Shown here in pieces: positions 1 to 6,941 of a stretch of DNA of 7,052 nt; the stretch's first letter is position 1; each line of letters opens with the position of its first letter. The translations under genes and the position numbers were made by a program. The stretch is taken from positions 1-7,052 of the forward strand of contig JBOFLG010000013.1 in NCBI GenBank assembly GCA_051657745.1, in the 5' to 3' direction. The notes below the pieces were generated by a model. It made no database searches. It was not told the DNA's origin and saw nothing but the letters and a program-made list of their open reading frames with translations. This stretch comes from JBOFLG01 sp051657745 (lineage in GTDB: Bacteria > Actinomycetota > Actinomycetes > Actinomycetales > Dermatophilaceae).

Positions 1-120
1 CAGGCGCTCGGCCTCCTTGCGGAGCAGTTCGGGAACCGAAAGCCCTAGCTCCGCCGCACGCCGCGCAAGAGCGTCGTACACATCGTCATCGATGTCGCGA
101 ATCTGAATCGTCTTCGGCAT
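1..120 (-). CDS. FitA/VapB-like ribbon-helix-helix antitoxin, N-terminal part (partial, runs off left edge)
   Basis: Forty codons are visible, from ATG at 120 to the window edge. The protein starts MPKTIQIRDIDDDVYDAL and continues with ARRAAELGLSVPELLRKEAERL. This is the pattern of a short FitA/VapB-type antitoxin: an N-terminal DNA-binding beta strand (TIQIRDI), then two helices joined by the GLSVPELL turn of the ribbon-helix-helix fold. Family members are usually about 75-85 residues, so roughly half is present. Such antitoxins dimerise, bind their own operator and neutralise a PIN-domain RNase encoded just downstream. That partner would lie left of the window and is not seen. The start is supported by AAGGTG (plus-strand 126-131) upstream of the ATG and by a palindrome beyond it. 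The fold is fairly certain; the toxin pairing is inferred from the family. Confidence 0.82.
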   Translation of the reverse strand, partial: MPKTIQIRDIDDDVYDALARRAAELGLSVPELLRKEAERL

Positions 121-125
121 ATCTG

Positions 126-150
126 CACCTTAACATGCAGGCTCGCATGT
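126..150 (-). promoter_or_regulatory. Antitoxin ribosome binding site and operator-like palindrome
   Basis: A perfect inverted repeat, ACATGC (133-138) and GCATGT (145-150), is separated by six bases (AGGCTC). It directly abuts the Shine-Dalgarno sequence AAGGTG (126-131, minus strand) of the antitoxin. An 18-bp dyad next to the start is what an autoregulated FitA/VapB operon would carry, because ribbon-helix-helix dimers bind such half-sites as pairs. The dyad is seen directly; its role as operator is inference. I could not define convincing -10 and -35 boxes. Confidence 0.5.
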
Positions 151-557
151 CACTGCGCTGCGCGGATGTTTGGACCAGGGCACCAGCGGCACGACGTCGT
201 GAACAGCACAGGGCCGTCGCTGACGACGGGCCTACCGCTGCGAGTGGGAAAGGGCTCGAAACCGAGAAGCTCGGAGCCCGCTGCGGCCCCGGACCGACAC
301 ACCCCACGACCGAGCGCCGCCGCATCCGCCGACCGCTCCGTTCGCACACGTGTCCTGCGAGCCGCCGCCCTATCTCACCGCCGACTCCCAGGGCTTCATG
401 ATGATGCTCGACAGGACCACGTAGACCAGGCGACGCTCCAGTGCGAGACAGCACACAATCCGTTTGCAGGCTGTACATATCCACATCGCCTGGCCAGTCG
501 ACATCGACCGTGTTGGGCGGAGTGCCCGACGGCCGAGATCCGACGAGGCGACGTCGG
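151..557. other. About 400 bp with no recognised gene
   Basis: Several overlapping open frames cross this stretch on both strands, as expected in GC-rich DNA. None resembles a known family, carries a convincing ribosome binding site, or has a clean start and stop. A minus-strand frame covering about 370-555 (VDVDWPGDVDMYSLQTD) reads somewhat more protein-like than the others and could be a remnant, but I cannot identify it. No tRNA, rRNA or clear terminator was seen. Confidence 0.4.
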
Positions 558-1141
558 TCAGCCAGCGTTCAAAAACCGATTGAGTTCGTGCCACCACCGT
601 TGCCTAACGCTCGGATCCGCGAAGTACGGGTCGTGACCAGCATCGAGTTCGATGAGCCATCCGGCACGGAGCCTTTCGCCGGTGCGGTGGTGTGCACGTC
701 GAGATACGGTGCGATCACGACCGCAGGTTGCGATCATCACGGGGCAGCTCACGTTCTCGAGTGGCAGGTGGCGAAGGCGGTCGATGAGAACCGATGCGGC
801 CACGACCCAACCCCACGTCGATCCACCGCGCACGAGCTCTGGTTGGCGTGTGGCGAAGTCGACCAATTCCGTGGGTGCCTGTGTACGGCGTCCGGGTGGT
901 CACCGAGTCGACCAGATGCACCCTGCCCGCGGTGCTCGGCCATCACAGTGCGGAGGCCAAGACCCGCAAGATGCCGGGCGACCGGGAGGCGGAGTTCCAG
1001 GCTGTCTCCGCGTCCCGGAATAAACAACACCGTCGCGCGGCGCTCTGGTCCCGTGTCCAGCGTTCCCACACGAACGGAGCAAGAATCGGTTGCGATCTCG
1101 GCGATGCGCCATCGAGCCATACCTTTGAATTTAGTGCGCAA
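558..1141 (-). pseudogene. Alpha/beta-hydrolase (PldB/lysophospholipase-like) pseudogene with internal deletion and frameshift
   Basis: The N-terminal part (1120 or 1141 down to about 881) encodes a hydrolase core: ATVLFIPGRGDSLELRLPVA, then LGLRTVMAEHRGQGASGR and LGDHPDAVH. These are the strand-loop around the oxyanion hole and the HRGQGxS motif of lysophospholipase-like enzymes. The C-terminal part lies in another frame (about 880 to the TGA at 558-560). It has ELVRGGSTWGWVVAAS, the acid-residue motif CGRDRTVS and the catalytic histidine region AGHDPYFADPSVRQRWW. About 100 residues are missing between them, including the GHSMGG-type nucleophile elbow and much of the cap. The junction falls near 860-881 and the two halves are out of frame, so no active enzyme can be made. 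The start is uncertain: ATG at 1120 or TTG at 1141, neither with a good ribosome binding site. The family call is firm; the exact substrate is unknown. Confidence 0.78.
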
Positions 1142-1234
1142 CGTTCAATGGCACGCACCTTCTGAGGGACGCGCCAAGGCCGGAGCGCATCCAATGGAGC
1201 GGCCACTCAGACTCGCTTGCGAGCAATCTCAACT

Positions 1235-1615
1235 TCAGCTCGGGCCCTTGCCGATGTCGAACTCGTTGCCGGCAGGGTCGCGCAAGCACGCCCAGGCGAA
1301 CCCGTGCTCCTCGAAGTCGGCCACATGGACCGCCCCGAGTGTCACCACCCGATCTATCTCGGCCTTCCGGTCGGCGGTGTGAAAGTCCAGGTGCACTCGG
1401 TTCTTCACCTGCTTGGACTCGGGCACTTGAATGAACATGAGGGCCGGGCTGGTTCGCCCTGCCTGGTCCCGGTCCTGGCCGTGGACGAGCCCGATGGACG
1501 CGAAGAACTCACTCGCTCCGTCGTCGACCGGTCGCTCCAGCACCTTCGACCAGAACTGGGCGAGTTCGGCAGCGTTGCGACAGTCGAACGTCACTGCGGC
1601 CATGGACAGGGTCAT
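1235..1615 (-). CDS. VOC family (glyoxalase-fold) protein
   Basis: This 126-residue protein has the length of a single VOC-fold unit built from two beta-alpha-beta-beta-beta modules. Module 1 is residues 5-65 (MAAVTFDCRNAAELAQFWSK, then MFIQVPE). Module 2 is residues 70-121, with RVHLDFHTAD at 73-82 and the family's terminal signature DPAGNEFDI at 113-121. His75 and Glu118 sit where VOC enzymes often hold metal ligands, but binding-only members are common, so no reaction can be assigned. The ATG at 1615 overlaps the stop of the upstream MerR gene as ATGA. It also has its own strong ribosome binding site GAAGGAG (plus-strand 1623-1629), 7 bases from the start. Co-transcription with a GyrI-type MerR regulator suggests a role in handling or sequestering a small hydrophobic compound or drug; that is inference. 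Confidence 0.88.
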   Translation of the reverse strand: MTLSMAAVTFDCRNAAELAQFWSKVLERPVDDGASEFFASIGLVHGQDRDQAGRTSPALMFIQVPESKQVKNRVHLDFHTADRKAEIDRVVTLGAVHVADFEEHGFAWACLRDPAGNEFDIGKGPS

Positions 1616-2448
1616 GGTCGTACTCCTTCAAGGGGTTGGGTGGAATTGATCGGCCAGCACACTTCGGTGCGCAGCCGAGCTGGGTCAGCGGTGTCGGCCG
1701 GCGTTACCAAGTAGTGCTCGCGGATCGGCCCCGCACTACCCAGTGAACGCTCTGCCACATGGGCACCGAGGGCGCCGTACGTACGGTCCAGCTCGCTGAA
1801 AGCCCCGATGTGGAGCGCCGCAGCCACCCGGGCCGCCGGCACCTCGATGCACTGCACTCGGCCCCCCGGCGTGCCCACACCGTTCGTCGGTACGAAAGCC
1901 GACACCTCGGCCGCCCCTTGAGTGAAGAAGTCGTCGGAGTAGAGGCCCCCGCTTGGGCCACGCGGGACCAACTCGCCCTGAGCGACTACCTCGTACAGCT
2001 CGGGAAACACCTCGGCGCACCATTGATCTATGTCGCGCCGTCGGACCGACTCCGTGATGGCGTACGCCCGCTGCGCGGGGATGTTTCGGACCTCGACCGA
2101 CAGCGGCGCTGCCGGGTCGGTGAGCAGAGATCGCAACGACTCGACGGCGGCGTGGGTTTGATCGAGCGTACGCTCGAGACGGTCGAGATGAGCCATCACC
2201 GCTCGGTTCCGCGTCACAGGATCGGGAGCGTCGAGTACGATCCGGATCTCTTTCAGCGGCATATCGAGATCGCGGAATCGGCGAATCACGTGAGCCGCCG
2301 CTACCTGCTCGGTCGAGTAGAGACGATAGCCGGACGCCGGATCCACCGCGGTCGGCACCAGAAGCTCGATGTCGTGATAGTGCCGCAGCGCCTTCACGCC
2401 GAGGTGTGTCAGTCGGGAGAACTCCCCGATGGTCAGCGACGTGCTCAT
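1612..2448 (-). CDS. MerR family transcriptional regulator with GyrI-like effector-binding domain
   Basis: The protein has 278 residues and a BmrR/TipA-like plan. A MerR winged helix-turn-helix covers residues 5-72: LTIGEFSRLTHLGVKALRHY, the turn SGYRLYSTEQV at 39-49, and a third element FRDLDMPLKEIRIVLD at 58-73. A helical coiled-coil linker runs from about 80 to 111. A GyrI-like ligand-binding domain covers about 116-268, from VEVRNIPAQRAYAITESV through CIEVPAARVAAALHIG to TEVCWPI. Proteins of this type bind lipophilic cations or other small molecules and untwist a promoter with an over-long spacer. The ATG at 2448 is set by the upstream promoter, whose predicted start point is that ATG, so the mRNA is probably leaderless. 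The gene is first in an operon with the VOC gene, overlapping it by ATGA at 1612-1615. It is likely autoregulated through the dyad described separately. The inducer is unknown. Confidence 0.92.
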   Translation of the reverse strand: MSTSLTIGEFSRLTHLGVKALRHYHDIELLVPTAVDPASGYRLYSTEQVAAAHVIRRFRDLDMPLKEIRIVLDAPDPVTRNRAVMAHLDRLERTLDQTHAAVESLRSLLTDPAAPLSVEVRNIPAQRAYAITESVRRRDIDQWCAEVFPELYEVVAQGELVPRGPSGGLYSDDFFTQGAAEVSAFVPTNGVGTPGGRVQCIEVPAARVAAALHIGAFSELDRTYGALGAHVAERSLGSAGPIREHYLVTPADTADPARLRTEVCWPINSTQPLEGVRP

Positions 2449-2485
2449 GCCGGGAGTCTGACCCCTCCCGTGGCAGGAGGGTCAA
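2449..2485 (-). promoter_or_regulatory. MerR-type promoter with 19-bp spacer and internal dyad; leaderless start
   Basis: On the minus strand, TTGACC (plus-strand 2480-2485) and CAGACT (2455-2460) are separated by exactly 19 bp, the stretched spacing typical of promoters activated by MerR proteins. The spacer holds an inverted repeat, plus-strand CCCTCC (2463-2468) and GGAGGG (2476-2481), which fits an operator between the promoter elements. Only six bases separate the -10 box from the ATG at 2448, so a start 7 bases downstream of the -10 falls on the A of the ATG and the transcript would be leaderless. There is accordingly no Shine-Dalgarno sequence. The elements are seen directly; regulation is inferred from the family. 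Confidence 0.72.
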
Positions 2486-2510
2486 ACCGACCGCGGACCG
2501 CTTGGTAGGT

Positions 2511-2916
2511 GTTGATCGTGGTCGCCAACGACGAGAGCCCTCTGCGGAGCACTTGTTGACAGCGATTTGGTATGCCCGAAGCTGGCGCCCTGCTTGACAT
2601 GTCCGAAGACTGGCCTCAGCAGCGTGTCGATGAACGCCTGCTGTCTGATCCCGGGCAGCAGCTCGGTCCGCTCGGCGCGGATCACCAGATGCGCCCGGCC
2701 ACCGAGGCCATCCAGCGACGATCGAGGTGATCTCCCAACGGGATTGACGCCGGCCGAGACCACCCATGTCGCGGCCAGCTTCACCCGCTGGCCGATCAGC
2801 GGTGAGAGCCCGGCTTGCTCGGCCAAAGCCATCACGGGGACCAAGCCCGCATCCGACACCAAGTGCTCGCCATCGAACATGGGCGTGTCATGGACCACGG
2901 ATGCGATCAGTTTCAC
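2511..2916 (-). pseudogene. IS1380-family transposase, degraded N-terminal fragment
   Basis: From GTG at 2916 the frame gives EHLVSDAGLVPVMALAEQAG, then a stretch ending VSAGVNPVG, the N-terminus of IS1380-type DDE transposases. The match then shifts frame (ITSIVAG near 2715-2735), shifts again (GMASVAGRI), and returns to the first frame as FIDTLLRPVFGHVKQGASFG with HTK, the family's first-Asp region. It finally continues in a third frame as QVLRRGLSSLATTIN (about 2511-2555). Only about 130 of roughly 450 residues remain, with a deletion between GRI and the FID motif. FID-TLLRPV also lacks two residues compared with the usual FIDIDxLLRPV, consistent with loss of one repeated ATCGAC. The match stops about 25 bp short of the MerR promoter. 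I could not find the terminal inverted repeats. It is non-functional. Confidence 0.8.
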
Positions 2917-3248
2917 TTCCAGCGCCTTCGTGGGTGCGGACAGATATCAGGATCTCGACACTCCGACTCTTCCGCCCCAGAACCAGAAGGCACCTCACGT
3001 CCGCCCCGCCACACCAGCCCTCCCGGTCACCAGCAGATCATCCACGGATCCAGGCTGACCACCACCCGACTCCCCGACCTCACCGAGTCCGGCCGAGCAC
3101 CGCAACGTCGCACGCCAGCTAGCCTGCATGCCGGGCGATTCGGCAGGCGACCTGTCGGCCACCGTGCTAAGTGCCCGGGCCCGATAGCCTCACCCGACGG
3201 CCCAAGTGGGGTCGAGTCGCCGAGACGAGGCGCTATCGGTGATGCCCT
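2917..3248. other. About 330 bp without a recognised gene, between the IS1380 remnant and the exported-protein gene
   Basis: The part next to 2916 probably includes the non-coding upstream end of the IS1380 remnant, but no terminal inverted repeat could be identified. Open frames on the plus strand here are rich in Pro, Arg and His, as expected of non-coding GC-rich DNA, and match nothing I know. The right end holds the large inverted repeat listed separately. I saw no RNA gene. Confidence 0.4.
3181..3239 (-). terminator. Candidate terminator: long imperfect hairpin downstream of the exported-protein gene
   Basis: CCGATAGCCTC (3181-3191) pairs with GAGGCGCTATCGG (3227-3239). The arms match perfectly apart from a two-base GC bulge, around a 35-nt loop. 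It lies about 10 bp beyond the stop codon of the minus-strand exported-protein gene (stop at 3249-3251). No T-run follows, which is usual for actinobacterial terminators. The loop is long for a classical terminator, so it could also be a binding site or a chance repeat. Confidence 0.4.
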
Positions 3249-4634
3249 CTACTGACAGTTCCACGGGTACTCAGCACCGACGGCTTCTTCGCATGCCTTC
3301 TTCGCACCGTCGATCTGCGCGGTCATATCGAAGCCGAGCGGCTCGCCGGCATTGACCTTCGACTTCGCCCTCTTCAGGGTTTCAACGACGCCGTCCGGCA
3401 CGTCGGTGGTGCCCCAGCCGTAGTCGAAGTTCCGGTCGTTGGCGATGTCCTCGCTGTAGATCCAGGTGTACTGATAGGAGTTCTTCAACGCGTGGTACGT
3501 GTTGTGCTCCAGCAACCGCATTCTGTCCGCCTCCGACATGAAGTGCGGCGGCCGGGCACCGTAGTAGCCCGGATTCTGCTTCTCGTCGAACAGGTCCAAC
3601 ATCAGATCGACGTAGACCGCATGGTCCACACGGTACGCCTCGTCGTACCGGGCTCTCAACGCCGGATCGAGCAGCGCCGAGGTGGCGGAGTCGTCGAGCA
3701 GTGGCTTGACCATGCTGAAATGGTCGGCCGTCGTGGCGTAGTAGGACATCTCGTTGCCATCAGTGATCATCGTCTCCGGGCCGGCCCCCTCCAGGAGCCC
3801 GTTGATGAACGCCGGCAGGAGACCGTAGCCGTGTTCGCGTAGGGCGTCCCGCTGCTCGGCCTCGGTGCTGTAGCTGTGGTAGACGTCTTTCACCCAGGTG
3901 TACAGACCGAGACTGTAGATCTGTAGGTCCGGGTCCTCGGCGACCACGGCGCGGGCGAACTCGGCACCGCGAGCCCGCACCTTTGCCTCGTATTCCTCGA
4001 AGGTGTGGGACCCGGCACCGACCTGCTCGCTGTAGAGCCACGGGGACTTGCCATACGCCTCGGGGTCCAACGTGATGCCCCGGATCGGGCCGGCCGCGGC
4101 CGTGCGAGCCACATTGCGGACATTGCTCAGACCACCTGCCCAAACGTCGTCATCGAACCAGTCCCAGTTCTCGTCGGTCGCCGAGTTCACTCGGATGAAG
4201 TTGTCGACCATGGTCTCGGGCTTCGCCGCCTGGAGTTCCTCTCGCTCCGCGGTGAAGTTCGCCTCCGGCACCGCGGCACCGAACACCCGAGAGTTGTCCA
4301 GCGTCGAGAGTTGGAGGTGAGTACCCGAGAACAACCCGAGCTTCTCGACTTCCGACACCTTTTCGCGGAAGGTGGCAGCATCGGGTGCCGACCAGCTCAA
4401 CTCGATCAGCTTTTTCTCCGCGGGTTCGGTCGCCGTGGGTTCAGGCTCTGTGGTCGACGCTTCAGGCTCGGTCGCCGTGGCTACAGGAGCGGTGGCCACC
4501 TCACCGTCTGCTGAGACAGCGGAGTCCGGCCTCTCCGGTGCGGGCTGGTCGACGGCATACGTGCCGGCGAGAGTGACACATGCCATCAGGACATCGAGCA
4601 ACCACCGACGGCGTTTCGGCACGCGAGAAAACAT
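3249..4634 (-). CDS. Exported protein with TEP-rich linker and putative glycoside-hydrolase-like barrel; function unknown
   Basis: The protein has 461 residues from ATG at 4634, which has AAGGG (plus-strand 4641-4645) six bases upstream. An in-frame codon at 4691 would add 19 residues ahead of the signal peptide and has no such site. The N-terminus is a signal peptide: KRRR at 7-10, a hydrophobic core WLLDVLMACVTLAGTYA, and probable cleavage after TYA (residue 27). Residues 46-75 form a linker with repeated TEP units. The folded domain (about 76-461) shows motifs spaced like beta-strand ends of a barrel: IRGITLDPEAYG (185-195), LQIYSLGLYTW (237-247), MITDGNEMSYY (289-299) and YQYTWIYSED (387-396). 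Glu192 and Glu295 are the likeliest catalytic acids if it is a hydrolase. Cys448 and Cys460 could form a disulphide. Similar LDPE/DGNE proteins of unknown specificity occur in other bacteria, to my recollection. The gene stands alone. Export is fairly sure; hydrolase function is inference. Confidence 0.85.
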   Translation of the reverse strand: MFSRVPKRRRWLLDVLMACVTLAGTYAVDQPAPERPDSAVSADGEVATAPVATATEPEASTTEPEPTATEPAEKKLIELSWSAPDAATFREKVSEVEKLGLFSGTHLQLSTLDNSRVFGAAVPEANFTAEREELQAAKPETMVDNFIRVNSATDENWDWFDDDVWAGGLSNVRNVARTAAAGPIRGITLDPEAYGKSPWLYSEQVGAGSHTFEEYEAKVRARGAEFARAVVAEDPDLQIYSLGLYTWVKDVYHSYSTEAEQRDALREHGYGLLPAFINGLLEGAGPETMITDGNEMSYYATTADHFSMVKPLLDDSATSALLDPALRARYDEAYRVDHAVYVDLMLDLFDEKQNPGYYGARPPHFMSEADRMRLLEHNTYHALKNSYQYTWIYSEDIANDRNFDYGWGTTDVPDGVVETLKRAKSKVNAGEPLGFDMTAQIDGAKKACEEAVGAEYPWNCQ

Positions 4635-4681
4635 GGAGTTCCCTTCAGATCGAGTGTCAAGGAACGTAGTGCACGGGCAAC

Positions 4682-4708
4682 GGCCGGTCACCCGACCGAA
4701 GGCCGGTC
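4682..4708. promoter_or_regulatory. Operator-like cluster of three CGGTC/GACCG half-sites upstream of the exported-protein gene
   Basis: GGCCGGTC occurs twice as a direct repeat (4682-4689 and 4701-4708; period 19 bp). A GACCG (4694-4698) between them makes an inverted repeat with the first copy (CGGTC, 4685-4689). This lies 48-74 bp upstream of the start at 4634 and between two divergent genes, the exported protein and ltrA, where a shared operator would be expected. No matching promoter boxes could be assigned and the regulator is unknown. Confidence 0.35.
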
Positions 4709-4762
4709 GCGTGAAATCGACGGCGGGCGGAATGGGTATTGCTACCCAGGGACCAGCGGGCT

Positions 4763-4874
4763 CTGGTCAGCGAGGAGGCCAAGGACACCCTCCTGGAGCT
4801 GTTTCTCCGATCCGATCTTCGTGCTGGCGCTCACGCAATGCACGGCGTTTATGGCCGCTGACTCGAAGATTCCT
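4763..4874 (+). pseudogene. ltrA: ltrA (low temperature requirement A family), 5' fragment, frameshifted and cut by IS110
   Basis: Frame 4763 reads LVSEEAKDTLLELF. After an extra T in the TTT at 4802-4804, the neighbouring frame (from 4806) continues SDPIFVLALTQCTAFMAAD and SKIP before a TGA at 4875-4877. This matches the LtrA signature LELFFDLVFVFALTQVT at the first membrane helix. LtrA proteins are multi-pass membrane proteins of unclear biochemical function. I saw no confident start codon; upstream in-frame codons exist near 4738-4750 but lack a clear ribosome binding site. Both the frameshift and the insertion prevent a full product. The continuation is at 6408-6850. Confidence 0.75.
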
Positions 4875-4885
4875 TGAGTGGCAGT

Positions 4886-6101
<1,216 letters not shown>

Positions 6102-6407
6102 GACCGATCACTCCCACCTGCTCGTTGTTGTTGGGGTGGTGCGTCGCGGGGAGAGCAGGGATCAATTCAGGAGTCTGACGCTCGTGCTCGACGGCGACAG
6201 TCCACGATTCCCGTGGAAGCCCTCCATCACCATGCCGATATCCAGGCGCTCTGGCACTACAGTCAATTCGGCGTTCAGCCCCGACGCACATCCCACGATT
6301 CTCATCCCACTCGGGTGGTGAACACCATCGCCTCACGACCACGAGCGGCCCCGCCGATCTTCGTTCCACCACGACGGGCCCACGGGCCCCGGGTTGCTGA
6401 TATGTAG
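6102..6407 (-). ncRNA. IS110 5' non-coding end: candidate bridge RNA region
   Basis: This 306-bp stretch lies inside the element upstream of the transposase start, with no protein-like frame. In IS110-group elements such as IS621, the region encodes a structured bridge RNA, on the same strand as the transposase, whose loops pair with donor and target DNA. Seen here are a six-base stem TCCACG/CGTGGA with a five-base loop (6201-6217), a CCAC/GTGG hairpin near 6308-6319, and very GC-rich palindromes GGGCCC (6376-6381 and 6384-6389) near the outer edge. I did not fold the region or identify guide loops. The call rests on position in the element; exact RNA ends are unknown, and with a dead transposase it may be decaying. 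Confidence 0.45.
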
Positions 6408-6850
6408 GGGCTTCTTGTCAAGGGATTGATGATCCTTGCCGTGCTCTGGTGGGCATGGGTCGGCTATGCCTGGCTGACGAGCGTGGTCGACCCGGAGGAG
6501 GGTGGCGTCCGGATCGCGATCTTCGTTTCGATGGCCGCCATGCTGATCACCGCGCTCGCGGTGCCACAGGCCTTCGGGCGCGGACGCTTTGGGCTCCGCC
6601 ATCGCCTACACGGTGGTGCGACTCGGACAGCTTGCGCTCTTCTGGTTCGCCAGCGGCCAGGACGCCGGCACGCGCCGGTCGGTGGTCGACCTGGCGATGA
6701 GCACCGCGCTCGGCGTCGGCCCGCTGTTCACGGCCGCCTTCGCCGCTGGCTGGGCACAAGTCGGCTTATGGCTGCTGCCCCTCGCCTTGGACTACGGCGG
6801 CCCGATAGTGACAAGCAGCCCCCGGCTGGCGGCTCTCTGCGGAGGACTCC
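6408..6850 (+). pseudogene. ltrA: ltrA, 3' fragment after the IS110 insertion, frameshifted and truncated
   Basis: Frame 6408 reads GLLVKGLMILAVLWWAW, then VGYAWLTSVVDPEEGGVRIA and MAAMLITALAVPQAFG. This is the second and third membrane-segment region of LtrA with its WWxWVGYAWLTxxxDPEEG signature. An extra G at 6576-6578 shifts the frame. The match resumes as ADALGSAIAYTVVRLGQLAL, FWFASGQDAGTRRSV and LPLALDYGGPIVTS. A further shift near 6815 gives GWRLSAED, after which similarity stops. About 200 C-terminal residues of a roughly 390-residue family are absent; the sequence passes directly into the guaB 3' flank. The family match is clear; the fragment cannot make a working protein. Confidence 0.85.
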
Positions 6851-6881
6851 CCGCTGACCATGCGGTCGGCAGCGGCAGTGT

Positions 6882-6938
6882 CGACCCGGCAGTTCTCCTT
6901 CGACACGCCGGCGATCTGGCCAGACAACTGCCGGGTCG
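6882..6938 (-). terminator. Candidate terminator downstream of guaB: perfect 13-bp inverted repeat
   Basis: CGACCCGGCAGTT (6882-6894) and AACTGCCGGGTCG (6926-6938) are perfect inverted repeats around a 31-nt loop. The loop also contains the palindrome TCTGGCCAGA. The repeat starts 3 bp after the guaB stop (6942-6944) and lies between convergent genes, the usual place for a shared terminator. No T-run is present. A terminator is the simplest reading; the long loop leaves a protein-binding site possible. Confidence 0.55.
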
Positions 6939-6941
6939 GGG

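Noticed and set aside
1212..1223. CTCGC-TT-GCGAG hairpin just downstream of the VOC stop
   Set aside because: A five-base stem with a two-base loop is too small to call a terminator with confidence.
441..1382. Long plus-strand open frame of 313 codons
   Set aside because: It runs opposite the hydrolase pseudogene and into the VOC gene, has a composition typical of GC-rich antisense frames and matches no family.
2453..2462. GGAGTCTGAC shared between the MerR promoter and the IS110 5' end (6170-6179)
   Set aside because: Shared 10-mers are expected by chance in 7 kb, and the surrounding sequence does not match.
1759..2508. Plus-strand open frame of 249 codons
   Set aside because: It lies antisense to the MerR gene, whose domains are clear; there is no independent evidence of coding.
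4560..4634. Lipoprotein reading of the exported protein (LMAC at residues 15-18)
   Set aside because: The hydrophobic stretch before the cysteine is too short and contains Asp, Met at the -2 position is atypical, and the hydrophobic core continues past the Cys to an A-x-A-like site.
4635..4691. Upstream start for the exported protein at 4691
   Set aside because: It would put 19 residues, including two cysteines and acidic residues, ahead of a well-formed signal peptide and has no ribosome binding site. The ATG at 4634 has one.
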